Shown: piece after piece, positions 18,694 through 29,042 of the stretch
How the letters are laid out: every line of letters begins with the position of its first letter
How positions within the stretch are numbered: position 1 is the first letter of the stretch
Assembly (NCBI GenBank): GCA_902571335.1
Contig: CACGBT010000008.1
Span: 1-62,726, forward strand
DNA length: 62,726 bases
Origin: an uncultured Prochlorococcus sp.
GTDB lineage: Bacteria; Cyanobacteriota; Cyanobacteriia; PCC-6307; Cyanobiaceae
Direction of reading: 5' to 3'
Translations under genes and position numbers: made by a program
The notes under the pieces: generated by a model
Databases searched by the model: none
What the model was told of the DNA's origin: nothing
Seen by the model: only the letters and a program-made list of their open reading frames with translations

Positions 18694-21603
18694 TTAAGCA
18701 CATTTTTTTTCTTCTAAAGTCTCATCTTTATTTACATTGCAAGAACAAATTAAATTGCGATCGCCATATGCATTATTGATCCTAGAAACTGAAGACCAAA
18801 ACTTAATAGTTGTTGAAGTTTTATAAGGAAAAGAAGCCTTTTCTTTTGAATAAGGATATTGCCAATTATCAGCAATTAACTCTTTCAGCGTATGGGGAGC
18901 ATTGCTTATTACATTATTATTTTTTAATTCATGATTATTTTCTATTTCACTGATTTCTTCTCCAATCAATAGCATAGCCTCACAAAATCTATCTAATTCT
19001 GCCAAACTTTCACTTTCAGTAGGCTCTATCATTATGGTTTCTGGAACAGGCCAACTAATAGTTGGGGCATGAAAACTATAATCAATTAATCGTTTAGCTA
19101 AATCATTGACACTCAATCCAGTTTTGGATTTTAAATCTCTAAAATCTAAAATACATTCATGTGCGACAAAATTATTTTTTCCTTTATAGAGAATCTTGAA
19201 TTTATGTTTTAAGGAATGCGCAATATAATTTGCAGATAAAATTGCGTGCGAAGTTGCTTTCCTTAACCCACTAAGACCTGCCATTTTTATATACATCCAA
19301 CTTATTGGAAGAATACTTGCACTCCCATGCTTGGCAGAAGATACGAAATTAAAACTATTAGATAAATTATTATCCATTAAAGAATGAGTAGGAAGGTATG
19401 GGCTTAAAGTTTCTGATGCAGCAACTGGACCTACTCCTGGACCACCACCTCCATGTGGAATGCAGAATGTTTTATGTAAATTCAAATGACAAACATCAAC
19501 GCCATAGTTTCCAGGTTTACATAATCCAACCTGAGCGTTCAAATTTGCTCCATCTAAATAGACAAATCCTCCCACAGAATGAATTAAATCACATATCTTT
19601 CTGATTTGTAATTCAAAAACTCCATGAGTAGAGGGATAAGTCAACATAAGAGCCCCTATTTGGTTATCAAATTTCTTGACCTTGATTGACAAATCTTGAT
19701 AATCAATATTTCCTTCGTCATCACATTCAACAGTTAACACGTCAAAACCTGCCATAACTGCACTAGCAGGATTTGTTCCATGAGCACTTTTTGGAATTAA
19801 ACATTTTTTTCTTAACAGTTCACCTTTTGATTCAAAATAAGAATTAATTGCCAATAAACCTGCAAACTCTCCTTGAGAGCCTGCATTTGGTTGAAAAGAA
19901 ACTGATTTTAAACCAACAATCTCACTTATCCATTTTTCTAGGTCAGATATAATTTTTGAATAGCCTTTAGTTTGATCTGGTGGGGAAAAAGGATGCATGG
20001 AAGATAAATTCGCCCAAGAGACTGGATTTAACTCTGCTGCAGAATTTAACTTCATGGTACAGCTTCCCAATGGCATCATCCCATCTACCAAAGAAAAATC
20101 TTTTTCTGCAAGTCGGAATATATACCTCATTAATTCAGTTTCACTTTGATATTTTGTGAATATATCTTGCTGCATCCATGCACTGGATCTCAAAGCTAAA
20201 CTTTCAAGATGAAATTTTTTATCAAATTTTATATGCTCTAAATCTTCTTCTTTTTCTATAAGGTTTGCTATGAAAGTCAAAATATCTTTTATTTCTTTTT
20301 CATTACTAAGCTCATCTAAGCAGATCCCAAAGCCAGTTGAATTTTCAATACTTGATCCCAACGGCAAAATTCTTAAGTTATAGCCATTTTTTAAAGCTTC
20401 ATTATGGATCCTCTGGGAGTGCTCAGAATAAACATCAACACTATCAAATCTAATCCCATCAGGAATATCAAAACCTAAAGCAGCTAAACTTGATTCTAAA
20501 TTTATTCTCAACTCAACTAATCTCTTAGCAATTTGCGTTAATCCAGAGGGTCCATGATAAATAGCATAAAAAGAAGAAATTATGGCTAATAAAGATTGAG
20601 CAGTACAAATATTACTGGTGGCCTTTTCCCTTCTAATATGTTGCTCTCTTGTTTGCAATGCTAGTCTTAGAGACTTTTCTCCATTTTTAGAGAGAGTTTG
20701 CCCAACAATTCTTCCGGGTATCAGCCTTTTATATTTTTCGCTACAAGCAAAATATGCTGCATGGGGGCCACCAAAACCCATTGGTACTCCAAATCTTTGC
20801 ATACTACCCACTGCTACATCAACACCAAATTCAGAAATTGGTTTAATCAAAACTTGTGCTAGTGGATCAATACATGCCGTAACAATAATTTCTGATCTAT
20901 GTGCTTGGAATATTAAGAATGTGGGATCATATAGTTGTCCATTTTTACCAGGTAATTGCAACAACATTCCAAAAACATCATCAAGATTAGGAAGGTTGCT
21001 TTGAGTAAAGCGTTTTAAGGATATTCCCAAAGGTTTTGCTCTGGTTTGTAGAACATTAAAAGTATGATCAAAAACATTTGACTCCACTAAGTACACTTTT
21101 GAAGATTTATTTTTTCTTGCGGAAAAACTCATGGCCATGGCTTCTGCTGCAGCAGTACCCTCATCCAACAAAGATGCATTGGCGACAGGGAATCCTGTTA
21201 GTTCACAAACAATAGTCTGAAAATTAAATAGAGCTTCTAATCTTCCTTGTGCAATTTCTGCTTGATATGGAGTATAAGACGTGTACCACCTTGGATTTTC
21301 AAGAACATGTCTTTGGATTACTTTAGGCATATGATTGTCATAATAACCAAGGCCTATAAGAGATCTCATTTTAGTATTTTTATTCGCAATCTCTTCTAAT
21401 TCGTTTAAAGCCTCAATTTCTGAACAACCTTGGGGCAATATTTCTGAAGACTTATCTTTAAGCTGAATATCTTCAGGAATAACTTGATTTATAAATTGAT
21501 CAATATTATTAAAACCAAGCTTGTTCAGCATAATTCTTTCATCATTATCTCCTAACCCAAGATGCCTATCTATAAATAAATCAGACCCAAATTTAGATGT
21601 CAT
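18694..21603 (-). CDS. gcvP: Glycine dehydrogenase (decarboxylating), P-protein
   Basis: This 969-residue PLP enzyme of the glycine cleavage system decarboxylates glycine and passes the aminomethyl group to the lipoyl arm of GcvH. It has the usual fused two-half architecture. The PLP lysine is in the second half, in CHLNLHKTFCIPHGGGGPG. The glycine-rich GSCTMKLNS and QPNAGSQGEF segments are present. Length matches the single-chain family (about 950-970). It lies 45 bases after gcvH and ends a run with the Alr-like and HTH-like genes. In this organism it serves photorespiratory glycine disposal and one-carbon supply. Confidence 0.98.
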   Translation of the reverse strand: MTSKFGSDLFIDRHLGLGDNDERIMLNKLGFNNIDQFINQVIPEDIQLKDKSSEILPQGCSEIEALNELEEIANKNTKMRSLIGLGYYDNHMPKVIQRHVLENPRWYTSYTPYQAEIAQGRLEALFNFQTIVCELTGFPVANASLLDEGTAAAEAMAMSFSARKNKSSKVYLVESNVFDHTFNVLQTRAKPLGISLKRFTQSNLPNLDDVFGMLLQLPGKNGQLYDPTFLIFQAHRSEIIVTACIDPLAQVLIKPISEFGVDVAVGSMQRFGVPMGFGGPHAAYFACSEKYKRLIPGRIVGQTLSKNGEKSLRLALQTREQHIRREKATSNICTAQSLLAIISSFYAIYHGPSGLTQIAKRLVELRINLESSLAALGFDIPDGIRFDSVDVYSEHSQRIHNEALKNGYNLRILPLGSSIENSTGFGICLDELSNEKEIKDILTFIANLIEKEEDLEHIKFDKKFHLESLALRSSAWMQQDIFTKYQSETELMRYIFRLAEKDFSLVDGMMPLGSCTMKLNSAAELNPVSWANLSSMHPFSPPDQTKGYSKIISDLEKWISEIVGLKSVSFQPNAGSQGEFAGLLAINSYFESKGELLRKKCLIPKSAHGTNPASAVMAGFDVLTVECDDEGNIDYQDLSIKVKKFDNQIGALMLTYPSTHGVFELQIRKICDLIHSVGGFVYLDGANLNAQVGLCKPGNYGVDVCHLNLHKTFCIPHGGGGPGVGPVAASETLSPYLPTHSLMDNNLSNSFNFVSSAKHGSASILPISWMYIKMAGLSGLRKATSHAILSANYIAHSLKHKFKILYKGKNNFVAHECILDFRDLKSKTGLSVNDLAKRLIDYSFHAPTISWPVPETIMIEPTESESLAELDRFCEAMLLIGEEISEIENNHELKNNNVISNAPHTLKELIADNWQYPYSKEKASFPYKTSTTIKFWSSVSRINNAYGDRNLICSCNVNKDETLEEKKCA

Positions 21604-21648
21604 ATTAAAATATTTTTCTTTAAAATAGCTCTTTTTAAAAAGTTTGCC

Positions 21649-22038
21649 TCATTTTGGTACAACCTTTGATTGATATTCCTCAGAGGTCATCAAATCACCA
21701 ATTGTTGCTTTTGATTCTGGTTTCAAAATGACTAACCAACCGTCTCCAATCGGATCATTCTGTAAAAGCTCAGGGTTTTCAATCACACTTTCATTTACAG
21801 ATACTATTTCCCCTGAAAAAGGCAGATAGACTTCCTCAACGGCCTTAACTGATTCTATTGTTCCAAAAGTCTCGCCTTTCTCTAAAGTCGCACCTTCATC
21901 AGCTAATTCAACAAAAACAATATCTCCTAATTGATCTATAGCGAATTCACTAACTCCAATTTTTAGTAATCCATTTTCTTCCAAGACATATTCATGAGTA
22001 TCAGCATAGTTGAGGTTGTCTGGAAACTTGTAAGACAT
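21649..22038 (-). CDS. gcvH: Glycine cleavage system H protein
   Basis: This 129-residue lipoyl carrier has the modified lysine K65 in ESVKAVEEVY, within the GETFGTIESVKA hammerhead turn. It shuttles the aminomethyl intermediate from GcvP to GcvT. Length is normal. It begins 2 bases after the stop of the Alr-like gene and is followed by gcvP after 45 bases. gcvT is separate, at 39471-40583. Confidence 0.98.
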   Translation of the reverse strand: MSYKFPDNLNYADTHEYVLEENGLLKIGVSEFAIDQLGDIVFVELADEGATLEKGETFGTIESVKAVEEVYLPFSGEIVSVNESVIENPELLQNDPIGDGWLVILKPESKATIGDLMTSEEYQSKVVPK

Positions 22039-22040
22039 GA

Positions 22041-23333
22041 TTAAGTAGAAAAAGGAAGTAGAGAATCCTTTGAAATTAATTTTTCTTCTAATAATTCAGA
22101 TAATAATCGAATTAATGCAATTTTGATGTGAGCTATGTGAGAACCACCTTGAACAAAAATATTATAAGGTTCTCTTAGAGGGGCATCAGCAGAAAATTCA
22201 CTTGTACTACCTTCAATAAAGGTACCCCCTGCCATTAATAATTTTGAATCATATCCATCCATTGATGATGGAACAACATTCAGAAAAGAATCTACTGGTG
22301 AAGAATTTTGAAAAGATTGACAAACTTTTTGTACTAAATCAGGATTATTCAATCTTACTGACTGAATAAGATCAGATCTATAAGTTGCTGGCTCTGGTAA
22401 CACCTTAAATCCCAAATTTTTAAAAACTGCTGCAACCATATCAGCACCTTTTAGTGATTCGTGAACAATTTGTGGTGCTAAAAACAAACCCTGCAAAATT
22501 AATCTTCCTAGTCCAAAATTTATTCCTGCAGAAGAGCCAATGCCTGGTGAGGTTAATCTAGAACATGCCATCTCAACCAACTCTGCATCTCCTGCAACGT
22601 ACCCACCAGTAGGAACTATTGTTCCTCCCAAATTTTTAATCAATGATCCAGCAATTATATTTGCCCCTTTAGAAATTGGTTCACTATCTTCAACAAGCTC
22701 CCCATAACAGTTATCAACAAAACATATACAGTTAGGATCAAGAGAATGAATAAGACTACAAATTTTCTCTATCTGATGATTCGTAAGAGACTTTCTCCAA
22801 CTGTATCCACAACTTTTTTGTATGAATACTAATTTGCATGAATTTTCTTTAAAAATATGAACAATTTTTTCTTCAAAAGAATCAAAATTTTCGCAGATAT
22901 TTACTTGCTTATATTCAATGCCAAAATCTTTAAGTGATCCTTTTCCTCCTCCCCTTATTCCTATGACTTCTTCTAACGTGTCATATGGTTGTCCTGTAAG
23001 AGATAACATTAGATCTCCAGGTCGAAGTATTCCAAATAAGACAGAACTTATTGCATGGGTTCCACTTACAAATTGCATTCTCACAGCTGCCTTTTCAGCA
23101 AGAAACAATCTTGCAAAAACCGCATCAATTTTTTCTCTAGATATATCATCATGACCACTACCAGAAGATTGATTGAAATGACTAGTAGAAACTTTTTCTA
23201 AATTAAAAATTGTCAAAATATTTTCTAATTTCTGGAAAACCTGATTGGATCTTTCTTGGAAAACTTTACTTAAACTCTCTTCGACAGAAAGAACAGCGTT
23301 TTCAGCCAGTTTTAAGTTATTGTCAAGAGTCAT
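22041..23333 (-). CDS. Alr-type (aluminium resistance / methionine gamma-lyase-like) PLP enzyme
   Basis: This 430-residue protein belongs to the fold-type I PLP family often annotated as aluminium resistance protein or methionine gamma-lyase-like. Features include GTHAISSVLFGILRPGD, the CFVDNCYGELVE aspartate region, and the putative PLP lysine in IAGSLIKNLGG. Its substrate is not established; a lyase on a sulfur amino acid is the usual guess. It is packed between the HTH-like gene (3-base gap) and gcvH (2-base gap), which suggests a link with glycine or serine metabolism. That link is inference from context only. Confidence 0.85.
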   Translation of the reverse strand: MTLDNNLKLAENAVLSVEESLSKVFQERSNQVFQKLENILTIFNLEKVSTSHFNQSSGSGHDDISREKIDAVFARLFLAEKAAVRMQFVSGTHAISSVLFGILRPGDLMLSLTGQPYDTLEEVIGIRGGGKGSLKDFGIEYKQVNICENFDSFEEKIVHIFKENSCKLVFIQKSCGYSWRKSLTNHQIEKICSLIHSLDPNCICFVDNCYGELVEDSEPISKGANIIAGSLIKNLGGTIVPTGGYVAGDAELVEMACSRLTSPGIGSSAGINFGLGRLILQGLFLAPQIVHESLKGADMVAAVFKNLGFKVLPEPATYRSDLIQSVRLNNPDLVQKVCQSFQNSSPVDSFLNVVPSSMDGYDSKLLMAGGTFIEGSTSEFSADAPLREPYNIFVQGGSHIAHIKIALIRLLSELLEEKLISKDSLLPFST

Positions 23334-23336
23334 TTA

Positions 23337-24050
23337 TTATGAAAATTCATGTTTTTTTTCAGAAGCTGAATTTCTTAATGCTGCGAGGAAAGCATTAGGT
23401 CCCCTGCCCTTAAAATAAGAAAGTTTTTTTGAAGCCTCATATAAATCAAGAAGTTCTCCATCTAATTCTTCTGCCGTATAATCTCTAATTCCTGCAATTA
23501 CCTCAGCAAAACGTTCTCTACGGGCAGATTTATTGACAGCATATGCTTCCATAACCTGGATTTTACATGATCTCCAAGCTTTATTCTGACAAAAATGCAC
23601 TGAAAGAGCATCACTTAAAGCAGAAGCTTCTTCATCTTCTATGTACCAGTCAAAAGATGAAGGTAGAGGTTTTAATCCTGAAAATATCTCGAATAATTCC
23701 CCGGCCGACAATGGACTACCAGAATCATTTTTTAGGGGTAATGCAGACTCTTCCAAAGATTTCCATAACTCTGGGTAATCACTTTCAAAACGATCCCTGA
23801 TTTTTTCAATGCCTTGATCAAGAATCGTATTAACTTGAGCTAAAGCAAGAAAAACTTCAGGACCTGGCGAAGATAACTTCCCATTCCTAAGATTAGAAAT
23901 TTGCGAATTATGAACTTTACCTAAATCAAGAACTTCTGAAAGTAATGGCAATACTCTGTGAGACCAACCATTTCTTTCATGCCAAAGGTGTATCAAATGA
24001 GCCATAGCCCTTCGACCTCTAGATAATTTATCGCGATATCCGAGACTCAC
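23337..24050 (-). CDS. Putative HTH-containing protein upstream of the gcv genes
   Basis: The 237-residue protein has no confident family. Residues ~45-75 (LGKVHNSQISNLRNGKLSSPG...) look like a Cro/C1-type helix-turn-helix, with SQISNLRNGK as the recognition-helix region. The rest is helical and acidic with no membrane segment. It is the first gene of a leftward run with the Alr-like gene, gcvH and gcvP, and is divergent from desC across 75 AT-rich bases. A regulator of the run is possible, but so is a non-regulatory role. Confidence 0.7.
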   Translation of the reverse strand: MSLGYRDKLSRGRRAMAHLIHLWHERNGWSHRVLPLLSEVLDLGKVHNSQISNLRNGKLSSPGPEVFLALAQVNTILDQGIEKIRDRFESDYPELWKSLEESALPLKNDSGSPLSAGELFEIFSGLKPLPSSFDWYIEDEEASALSDALSVHFCQNKAWRSCKIQVMEAYAVNKSARRERFAEVIAGIRDYTAEELDGELLDLYEASKKLSYFKGRGPNAFLAALRNSASEKKHEFS

Positions 24051-24125
24051 AGATAATTAAACTAATCAATAGTATAGTATGATAATATTACATATCGGTA
24101 ATTTTGAAAATAGTATTTCAATATC

Positions 24126-25064
24126 ATGAATTCAATAATTTTCCAAGAAACAGCAAAATTAAAAAAACCTGTTCCAGCTGAAAAAGTTATAGAACTCTCA
24201 GAAAAATTACTGGAACCTTCCAGTCATTCAAAAAGATATCCTCCAAGACTACATAAAACGTGGGGAACAATAGTTTTTATGGTTGCAATACATATTCTTT
24301 CTCTTGTAGCTCTACAACCAAAATTTTGGAGTCTCCCTGCAGTCACTTCATTATTATTTTTTTACTGGGTAACTGCTTGTTTAGGAGTCACCCTTGGATA
24401 TCACAGATTGTTATCACACAGATCTTTCATTGTACCAAGATGGTTAGAAAGATTTTTTGCTACCTGTGGAGCCATAAGTTGCCAGCATGGACCAATAGAT
24501 TGGGTAGGTTTACATAGGCATCACCACTCTTTTTCAGATACTGAAGTAGATCATCACAATAGTAAAAAGGGGTTTTGGTGGAGTCATATGGGTTGGATGT
24601 TTAAAGACGTAGAAGCACTAAAAGCTGTTCCAAAACTAAGTGCAGATTTAATCAAGGATCCATACTATAGATTTTTAAATAAATATTTTTTATTCTTACA
24701 AATTCCTATTGGGCTTTCATTGTACGCAATAGGTCAAAAAGTAGGAGTTGGAGGATGGGCTCTAGTCCTTTGGGGAATCCCATTGAGGCTTGTGGTTGTA
24801 TATCATATAACTTGGCTAGTTAACTCCGCGACGCATTGTTGGGGTAAAGCACCATTTGAAAGTGGTGATTCATCTAAAAACAATGCATGGGTTGCTGCAT
24901 TAACTTTTGGAGAAGGTTGGCATAATAACCATCATGCATTTCCCAATTCGGCAAAACAAGGATTATTTAAAGGTCAGATAGACATAACATGGGAACATAT
25001 TAAGATTCTTGCGAAATTTGGTTTTGCAAAAAAAGTAAAGTTACCCTCTAGGTCTTATTATTAA
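24126..25064 (+). CDS. desC: Acyl-lipid delta-9 fatty acid desaturase
   Basis: This 312-residue membrane diiron desaturase introduces the first double bond into stearoyl or palmitoyl chains of membrane lipids. The three histidine boxes are present: HRLLSH (93-98), HRHHH (130-134) and HNNHH (about 270). Hydrophobic segments lie at about 48-65 and 70-90, with another pair near 180-220. Length and boxes match cyanobacterial DesC. Desaturation keeps membranes fluid in the cold. Divergent from the HTH-like gene; the rplI ATG follows 20 bases downstream. Confidence 0.93.
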   Translation: MNSIIFQETAKLKKPVPAEKVIELSEKLLEPSSHSKRYPPRLHKTWGTIVFMVAIHILSLVALQPKFWSLPAVTSLLFFYWVTACLGVTLGYHRLLSHRSFIVPRWLERFFATCGAISCQHGPIDWVGLHRHHHSFSDTEVDHHNSKKGFWWSHMGWMFKDVEALKAVPKLSADLIKDPYYRFLNKYFLFLQIPIGLSLYAIGQKVGVGGWALVLWGIPLRLVVVYHITWLVNSATHCWGKAPFESGDSSKNNAWVAALTFGEGWHNNHHAFPNSAKQGLFKGQIDITWEHIKILAKFGFAKKVKLPSRSYY

Positions 25065-25084
25065 CTATATTGTTCAATATTTTC

Positions 25085-25540
25085 ATGGCTAAAAGAGTAC
25101 AAGTCGCATTAACTGAATCAATTGCCTCACTAGGTAAAGAAGGAGATCTAGTTGATGTAGCACCAGGATACGCAAGAAATTTTCTATTACCTTATGGCAA
25201 GGCAATGAATGTAACACCAGCAGTCCTTAAACAAATTGAGAGGAAGAAAGAAAAAGAAAAAATCGCTGCTGATAAATTAAAGCAAGAAGCTTTAGATTTC
25301 CAAACTGCATTATCTACAATAGGGAGGTTCACAATCAAAAAACAGGTTGGAGAAGATGGTGTCCTTTTTGGAACGGTTACCAATGGTGATGTTGCCGAAG
25401 CGATAGAAGCGGCTACTAAAAAAGAAATTGATAGAAGAAACATTACTGTACCTGATATTCATAATTTAGGTTCCTTTACTGCAAAAATAAAATTGCATCC
25501 AGAAGTAAGTGCAGAAGTAAATATTGAAGTAACAAGTTAA
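25085..25540 (+). CDS. rplI: 50S ribosomal protein L9
   Basis: This 151-residue protein has the L9 N-terminal domain ([19 protein letters not shown], then [16 protein letters not shown]), a long connecting helix and a C-terminal rRNA-binding domain. ATG 25085 is the right start because the family begins at this strand; an upstream TTG at 25070 would add five unrelated residues. dnaB follows after 58 bases, echoing the rplI-dnaB order of many bacteria. Confidence 0.97.
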   Translation: MAKRVQVALTESIASLGKEGDLVDVAPGYARNFLLPYGKAMNVTPAVLKQIERKKEKEKIAADKLKQEALDFQTALSTIGRFTIKKQVGEDGVLFGTVTNGDVAEAIEAATKKEIDRRNITVPDIHNLGSFTAKIKLHPEVSAEVNIEVTS

Positions 25541-25598
25541 TCAATTTGTTGCATTATTTTGAAAAGTAGCCAGAGTATATATCTAAGCAATTAAAGAT

Positions 25599-26981
25599 AT
25601 GGTTTCCGTACCTTTTCCAAATAATGGGCAAAATAAAAATTTTAAAAAGGATTTTAATAGCGAAAATTCTGGATTAGTACCTCCTCAAAACGTTCAAGCA
25701 GAGGAAGCTGTTCTTGGTGGCATACTTCTTGATCCAGACTCGATCGGAAGAATTGCAGACTTAATTAAACCTGAAGCTTTTTATATAAATGCCCATCAAG
25801 AGATTTATAGAACAGCATTAATGTTGCATACCCAGGGAAAACCAACTGACTTAACATCCATGAGTGCATGGTTAGCAGATAATGGATCACTAGAAAAAAT
25901 TGGAGGTAACAGCAAACTAGTAGAACTAGTTGAAAATGTTTCCTCTACAGCTTCCATAGAACAAGTTGCTAATTTAATTAACGACAAATTCATGAGAAGG
26001 CAACTTATCAGATCTGGTAATGAGGTGGTTCAACTAGGTTTTGATCAGACTCAAGATACTAATGAAGTTCTAGATAAAGCGGAGCAAAAAATATTTGAAA
26101 TCAGTCAAGAAAAACCTTCAAAAGGTCTGACTCAAGCAGCTGAAATCCTTACAAGTACTTTTAATGAAATAGAGTCGAGATCATTAGGTACTTCGATAGC
26201 TGGAATTCCAGTAAATTTTTACGACCTTGATGCGATGACTCAAGGCTTTCAAAGAAGTGATTTAATAATTGTTGCTGGAAGACCTTCAATGGGGAAAACT
26301 TCAATAGTTCTTAATCTGGCTAAAAATGTTGCGCAATCTCAAGATTTACCTGTTTGTGTATTTAGCCTTGAAATGAGTAAAGAGCAATTGACATATAGAT
26401 TACTTTCTATGGAAGTCGGCATCGAAAGCGGAAGGCTCAGGGCAGGAAGATTACAACAAGATGAATGGCCGTTACTTGGAGAAGGCATCAATTCACTTGG
26501 TCAATTACCAATATTTATAGATGACAAACCTAACTTAGGTGTTTTAGAGATGAGATCTCTATGCAGAAGATTAATAGCCGAACAAAAAAAGGAACTAGGA
26601 TTAATTGTGATTGATTACCTTCAATTAATGGAAGGATCGACCCCAGATAATAGAGTGCAAGAGCTTTCACGAATAACAAGAGGTCTTAAAAGCATGGCCA
26701 GGGAATTAAAAGTACCTGTAGTTGCTTTGTCCCAACTTAGTAGAGGAGTAGAGTCAAGAACAAATAAAAGACCAATGTTAAGCGATTTAAGAGAATCAGG
26801 ATCAATCGAACAAGACGCAGATTTAGTATTAATGATCTACAGAGATGAATACTATAATCCAGAAACCGAAGATAGGGGGATAACAGAGCTTATTGTCACT
26901 AAACATAGAAATGGACCCGTAGGAACTGTTAAATTATTATTTGAACCTCAATTTACCAGATTTAGGAATTTAGCTAATTAA
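25599..26981 (+). CDS. dnaB: Replicative DNA helicase DnaB
   Basis: This 460-residue hexameric helicase unwinds DNA at the replication fork. The N-terminal domain (VPPQNVQAEEAVLGGILLDP) and the RecA-like domain are both complete. Walker A is AGRPSMGKTS, followed by the Walker B-type LIVIDYLQLM and the arginine-finger region SDLRESGSIEQDADLV. No intein interrupts the gene, although inteins are common in cyanobacterial DnaB. It lies between rplI and mnmG (12-base gap). Confidence 0.98.
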   Translation: MVSVPFPNNGQNKNFKKDFNSENSGLVPPQNVQAEEAVLGGILLDPDSIGRIADLIKPEAFYINAHQEIYRTALMLHTQGKPTDLTSMSAWLADNGSLEKIGGNSKLVELVENVSSTASIEQVANLINDKFMRRQLIRSGNEVVQLGFDQTQDTNEVLDKAEQKIFEISQEKPSKGLTQAAEILTSTFNEIESRSLGTSIAGIPVNFYDLDAMTQGFQRSDLIIVAGRPSMGKTSIVLNLAKNVAQSQDLPVCVFSLEMSKEQLTYRLLSMEVGIESGRLRAGRLQQDEWPLLGEGINSLGQLPIFIDDKPNLGVLEMRSLCRRLIAEQKKELGLIVIDYLQLMEGSTPDNRVQELSRITRGLKSMARELKVPVVALSQLSRGVESRTNKRPMLSDLRESGSIEQDADLVLMIYRDEYYNPETEDRGITELIVTKHRNGPVGTVKLLFEPQFTRFRNLAN

Positions 26982-26993
26982 ATCGATCCTAAA

Positions 26994-28961
26994 ATGCAAG
27001 ATCATCAATCAACAAATGAATCTTTTGACATAATCGTTATTGGAGGAGGACATGCAGGATGTGAAGCAGCTATAACTTCAGCGAAATTAGGTTTTTCTAC
27101 AGCATTATTTACAATTAATCTAGATAGGATTGCCTGGCAACCTTGTAACCCTGCAGTTGGCGGACCGGCAAAAAGTCAATTAGTGCATGAAGTTGATGCA
27201 TTAGGAGGAATTATTGGAAAATTAGCTGATGATACAGCTATACAAAAAAGAATATTAAACGCAAGTAGAGGACCAGCTGTATGGGCATTAAGAGCTCAAA
27301 CAGATAAAAGAGAATACTCAAAAAGAATGATCGAAATACTACAAAGTACAGATAATTTATCTTTGAAAGAAGCAATGATTACTGAACTGGATATTACAAA
27401 AACTGAACTAATTGGATTGAACTCAAAAAAAATCGTAAAAAAAAGAATAAAGGGTGTAAAAACATTCTTTGGTAGTTACTATTCAGCGAAATCAGTCATC
27501 ATCACAGCTGGTACTTTTTTAGAGGGCAAAATATGGATAGGAAATAAATCAATGTCAGCTGGTAGATCAGGCGAACAAGCAGCACAAGGTCTTACTCAAA
27601 ATTTGCACGAAATTGGAATCAAAACAGAACGTTTAAAAACAGGAACTCCTGCAAGAGTTGACAAAAAAAGTATAATTTTTGATGAATTAGATATTCAACC
27701 TAGTACTGCAGCTGATAAATATTTTTCGTTTGACCCAGATATCAAAAATAATATGCCTCAAATTAGTTGTCATATCACAAGAACAACTTCAAAAACACAT
27801 CAACTAATTCGAGACAATTTACATTTAACTCCCATTTACGGAGGTTTTATTGATAGTAAGGGGCCAAGATATTGTCCATCAATTGAAGATAAAATCGTTA
27901 AATTTGCTGATAAAGAATCACATCAAATTTTCTTAGAACCAGAAGGAATTAATACCCCTGAAATATATGTACAAGGATTTTCTACCGGTTTACCCGAAAA
28001 TATTCAATTAGAACTTTTAAGAACCTTACCTGGATTAAGTGAATGTAAAATGTTGCGACCAGCATATGCTGTGGAGTATGACTATATACCTGCAACACAG
28101 CTCCAAACATCACTCGAAACGAAAGAAATTGAATATTTATTTAGCGCTGGACAAATTAATGGGACCACTGGATATGAAGAAGCAGCAGCACAAGGATTAG
28201 TTGCAGGAGTCAATGCGACAAGAAAACTAAAGAAAAAAGACCCAATAATCTTCACTAGAGAAAGCAGTTATATAGGAACAATGATCAATGATTTAATTAC
28301 AAAAGATCTCAAAGAACCATACAGAGTTCTCACTAGTAGGAGTGAATATAGGTTAACTCTTAGAGGAGATAATGCGGATAGGAGATTAACACCATTAGGT
28401 TATCAAATAGGGCTAATTAATGAGAAAAGATGGTCTGCCTATCAAGAAAAAATGAAACTCCTCGAGGAAGAGAAATTTAGATTAAATAACACCCGTTTAA
28501 AAAATACTGATGAAATTTCAAAAAAAATAGAATTAGAAACGGGATCCAGGATCAAAGGCTCAACAACTTTGAAAGAACTTTTAAAAAGGCCAAACTTTCA
28601 TTATTCAGATCTAATTAAATATAATTTGACTGAAAAAAATCTAGTTTCTTCGATACAAGAAGGTGTTGAAATAGATATTAAATACGAGGGTTACCTTAAA
28701 AGACAAAAAAACAACATTGAACAAATAAATCGTCAAAGCAGTAAATCTCTGCCTCAAGAAATAAATTATGCAAAGATAGATACATTATCTTTAGAAGCTA
28801 GAGAAAATTTGAATAAAATAAAGCCAAAAAATTTTGGTGATGCTTCAAAAATTCCTGGAGTAAGTAAAGCTGATTTGACTGCATTACTTGTTTGGCTAAA
28901 AATAAGAGAAATAAAAAAAGAAAAGGCAAATATTTTTGTCGAAAAAAAGTTATCATCTTAG
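26994..28961 (+). CDS. mnmG: tRNA uridine-5-carboxymethylaminomethyl modification enzyme MnmG
   Basis: This 655-residue FAD protein, with MnmE, installs the cmnm5 group on U34 of tRNAs that read purine-ending codons. The FAD-binding motif [10 protein letters not shown] lies near residue 16. [21 protein letters not shown], the TGTPAR segment and the C-terminal [16 protein letters not shown] helix are family hallmarks. Length is standard. It starts 12 bases after dnaB. Confidence 0.97.
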   Translation: MQDHQSTNESFDIIVIGGGHAGCEAAITSAKLGFSTALFTINLDRIAWQPCNPAVGGPAKSQLVHEVDALGGIIGKLADDTAIQKRILNASRGPAVWALRAQTDKREYSKRMIEILQSTDNLSLKEAMITELDITKTELIGLNSKKIVKKRIKGVKTFFGSYYSAKSVIITAGTFLEGKIWIGNKSMSAGRSGEQAAQGLTQNLHEIGIKTERLKTGTPARVDKKSIIFDELDIQPSTAADKYFSFDPDIKNNMPQISCHITRTTSKTHQLIRDNLHLTPIYGGFIDSKGPRYCPSIEDKIVKFADKESHQIFLEPEGINTPEIYVQGFSTGLPENIQLELLRTLPGLSECKMLRPAYAVEYDYIPATQLQTSLETKEIEYLFSAGQINGTTGYEEAAAQGLVAGVNATRKLKKKDPIIFTRESSYIGTMINDLITKDLKEPYRVLTSRSEYRLTLRGDNADRRLTPLGYQIGLINEKRWSAYQEKMKLLEEEKFRLNNTRLKNTDEISKKIELETGSRIKGSTTLKELLKRPNFHYSDLIKYNLTEKNLVSSIQEGVEIDIKYEGYLKRQKNNIEQINRQSSKSLPQEINYAKIDTLSLEARENLNKIKPKNFGDASKIPGVSKADLTALLVWLKIREIKKEKANIFVEKKLSS

Positions 28962-29042
28962 AAGGATTCCCTCTGAGCACTGAATAATAAACTTTTTAAC
29001 TCACCAAAAATTTTATGGGAAGAAAAAGCCTCTACTTTTTTA

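Noticed and set aside
18757..18764. Single HIP1 palindrome GCGATCGC inside gcvP
   Set aside because: One isolated copy in coding DNA; HIP1 matters only when abundant, and it is not here.
21604..21648. Glycine riboswitch ahead of gcvP
   Set aside because: The gap is 45 bases, far too short for the aptamer, and the 50 bases ahead of gcvT are also too short.
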